Source: Antennarius striatus
Lineage: Eukaryota > Chordata > Actinopteri > Lophiiformes > Antennariidae
Direction of reading: 5' to 3'
Assembly (NCBI RefSeq): GCF_040054535.1
Contig: NC_090784.1
Span: forward strand, 16,370,001 to 16,434,000
Length of the DNA: 64,000 nt
The notes beneath the pieces are model-generated. The model was not told where the DNA came from. It saw only the letters and a list, made by a program, of their open reading frames with translations, and did no database searches. Shown here piece by piece: positions 63,405 to 64,000 of the stretch (its first letter is position 1; each line of letters begins with the position of its first letter). Position numbers and translations under genes: made by a program.

Positions 63405-63835
63405 ACTCCAGGGTACTGAAGAGGAGAGTCCCGCTGATAGTTCAACCTCAGATCCTGGAGAAACTATATGGTTTTTGCCCTGGTTGTGGAACACTGGAAC
63501 AGTTCTCTTTCGAGATGGTTTAGAGGTAGGGTTAGGAGCTCAGACATCTGAAAAATAGAGCTGCTGCTCCTCTGTATGGAGCGGAGGCAGCTGAAGGGCT
63601 TCGGGCATCTAATCAGGATGACCCCTGGATGATTCCTATAGGGAGGTGTTCCAAGCATGTCCAGCTGAGAGAAGACCAGAATCAGACCCAGAACTCATGG
63701 GCGATTATATTTCTTGGTTGGCTTAGGAGTGCCAGAAGTTGGTGGAAGTGGCTGGAGAGAGGAGTGTTTGGGCTTCACTGCTCAAACTGCTGCCCCTGTG
63801 GCCAAGATCTGGTTAATTACTTGAAAACATGAATA
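63405..63835 (+). mobile_element. Internally deleted LINE copy
   Basis: Same family as 14338-15480. The first part corresponds to the reverse transcriptase N-terminal region (ATGGTTTTTGCCCTGGTTGT, the GFxPGxGT block). It then jumps to the extreme C-terminal region (GGGAGGTGTTCCAAGCATG..) and ends GCTGCCCCTGTGGCCAAGAT. The catalytic region is missing. Confidence 0.65.
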
Positions 63836-63984
63836 AATACCAAAGTATGATTTGGTATTGATGTAGCAAATCTTGGAGACCCTTTATTTCCCACCTTTTT
63901 ATCATGTTTCTGCATGCTTTTCATAGGTGGGAAATTTTGATTATGGATTTCCCAAGTTTACAATTGAAGGTTATGTGCATCTAT

Positions 63985-64000
63985 TGTGTGTGTGTGTGTG
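63985..64000. repeat. GT microsatellite cut by window end
   Basis: Start of a GT run; its length cannot be known from this window. Confidence 0.7.

Overview
The window is vertebrate nuclear DNA, most likely from a teleost fish and probably not zebrafish or another cyprinid. All protein genes are split by GT/AG introns. One gene is rbfox1l, a fish RBFOX paralogue. The interspersed repeats (a LINE with a FADD-type reverse transcriptase, Tc1 and hAT remnants, long GT/CA tracts) are the kinds common in fish genomes. There is no prokaryotic, plasmid or viral gene organisation.

Layout. Minus strand: lmtk3 (1-13619, its 3' end runs off the left edge); leng1 (16358-18372); tmc4 (19823-26962); mboat7 (29979-34107, plus a 5' untranslated exon near 35751); rps9 (36111-37461, plus a 5' TOP exon near 38058). 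Plus strand: rbfox1l (38874-48546). Minus strand: leng8 (54243-61768). I joined exons by hand at GT/AG sites with intron phase checked. The six complete models close as whole codons: LENG1 282 aa, TMC4 701 aa, MBOAT7 473 aa, RPS9 194 aa, RBFOX1L 383 aa and LENG8 833 aa. lmtk3 gives 2216 codons in frame with no stop before the edge. The set LENG1-TMC4-MBOAT7-RPS9-LENG8 is the gene cluster of human 19q13.4, so the block is conserved synteny. No tsen34 is seen between mboat7 and rps9, and rbfox1l lies between rps9 and leng8.

The genes are not a pathway. They comprise a membrane-anchored brain kinase (lmtk3), two nuclear RNA-linked proteins (leng1, leng8), a multi-pass membrane protein (tmc4), a lysophosphatidylinositol acyltransferase (mboat7), a ribosomal protein (rps9) and a splicing regulator (rbfox1l).

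Between and inside genes: two related box C/D-like snoRNA candidates in separate rps9 introns; a Tc1 inverted (foldback) insertion in the probable first intron of mboat7; a nonautonomous hAT element; a 1.25-kb element with TATTTTCCGCACTATAAGG ends inside leng8; two decayed LINE copies; perfect hairpins; and several long GT tracts. The observations most worth checking are the rps9 snoRNA pair, the inverted repeat tails flanking the 93-nt RRM exon of rbfox1l, the mboat7 foldback, a threefold motif repeat in LMTK3, and an unassigned 59-codon open frame downstream of leng8.
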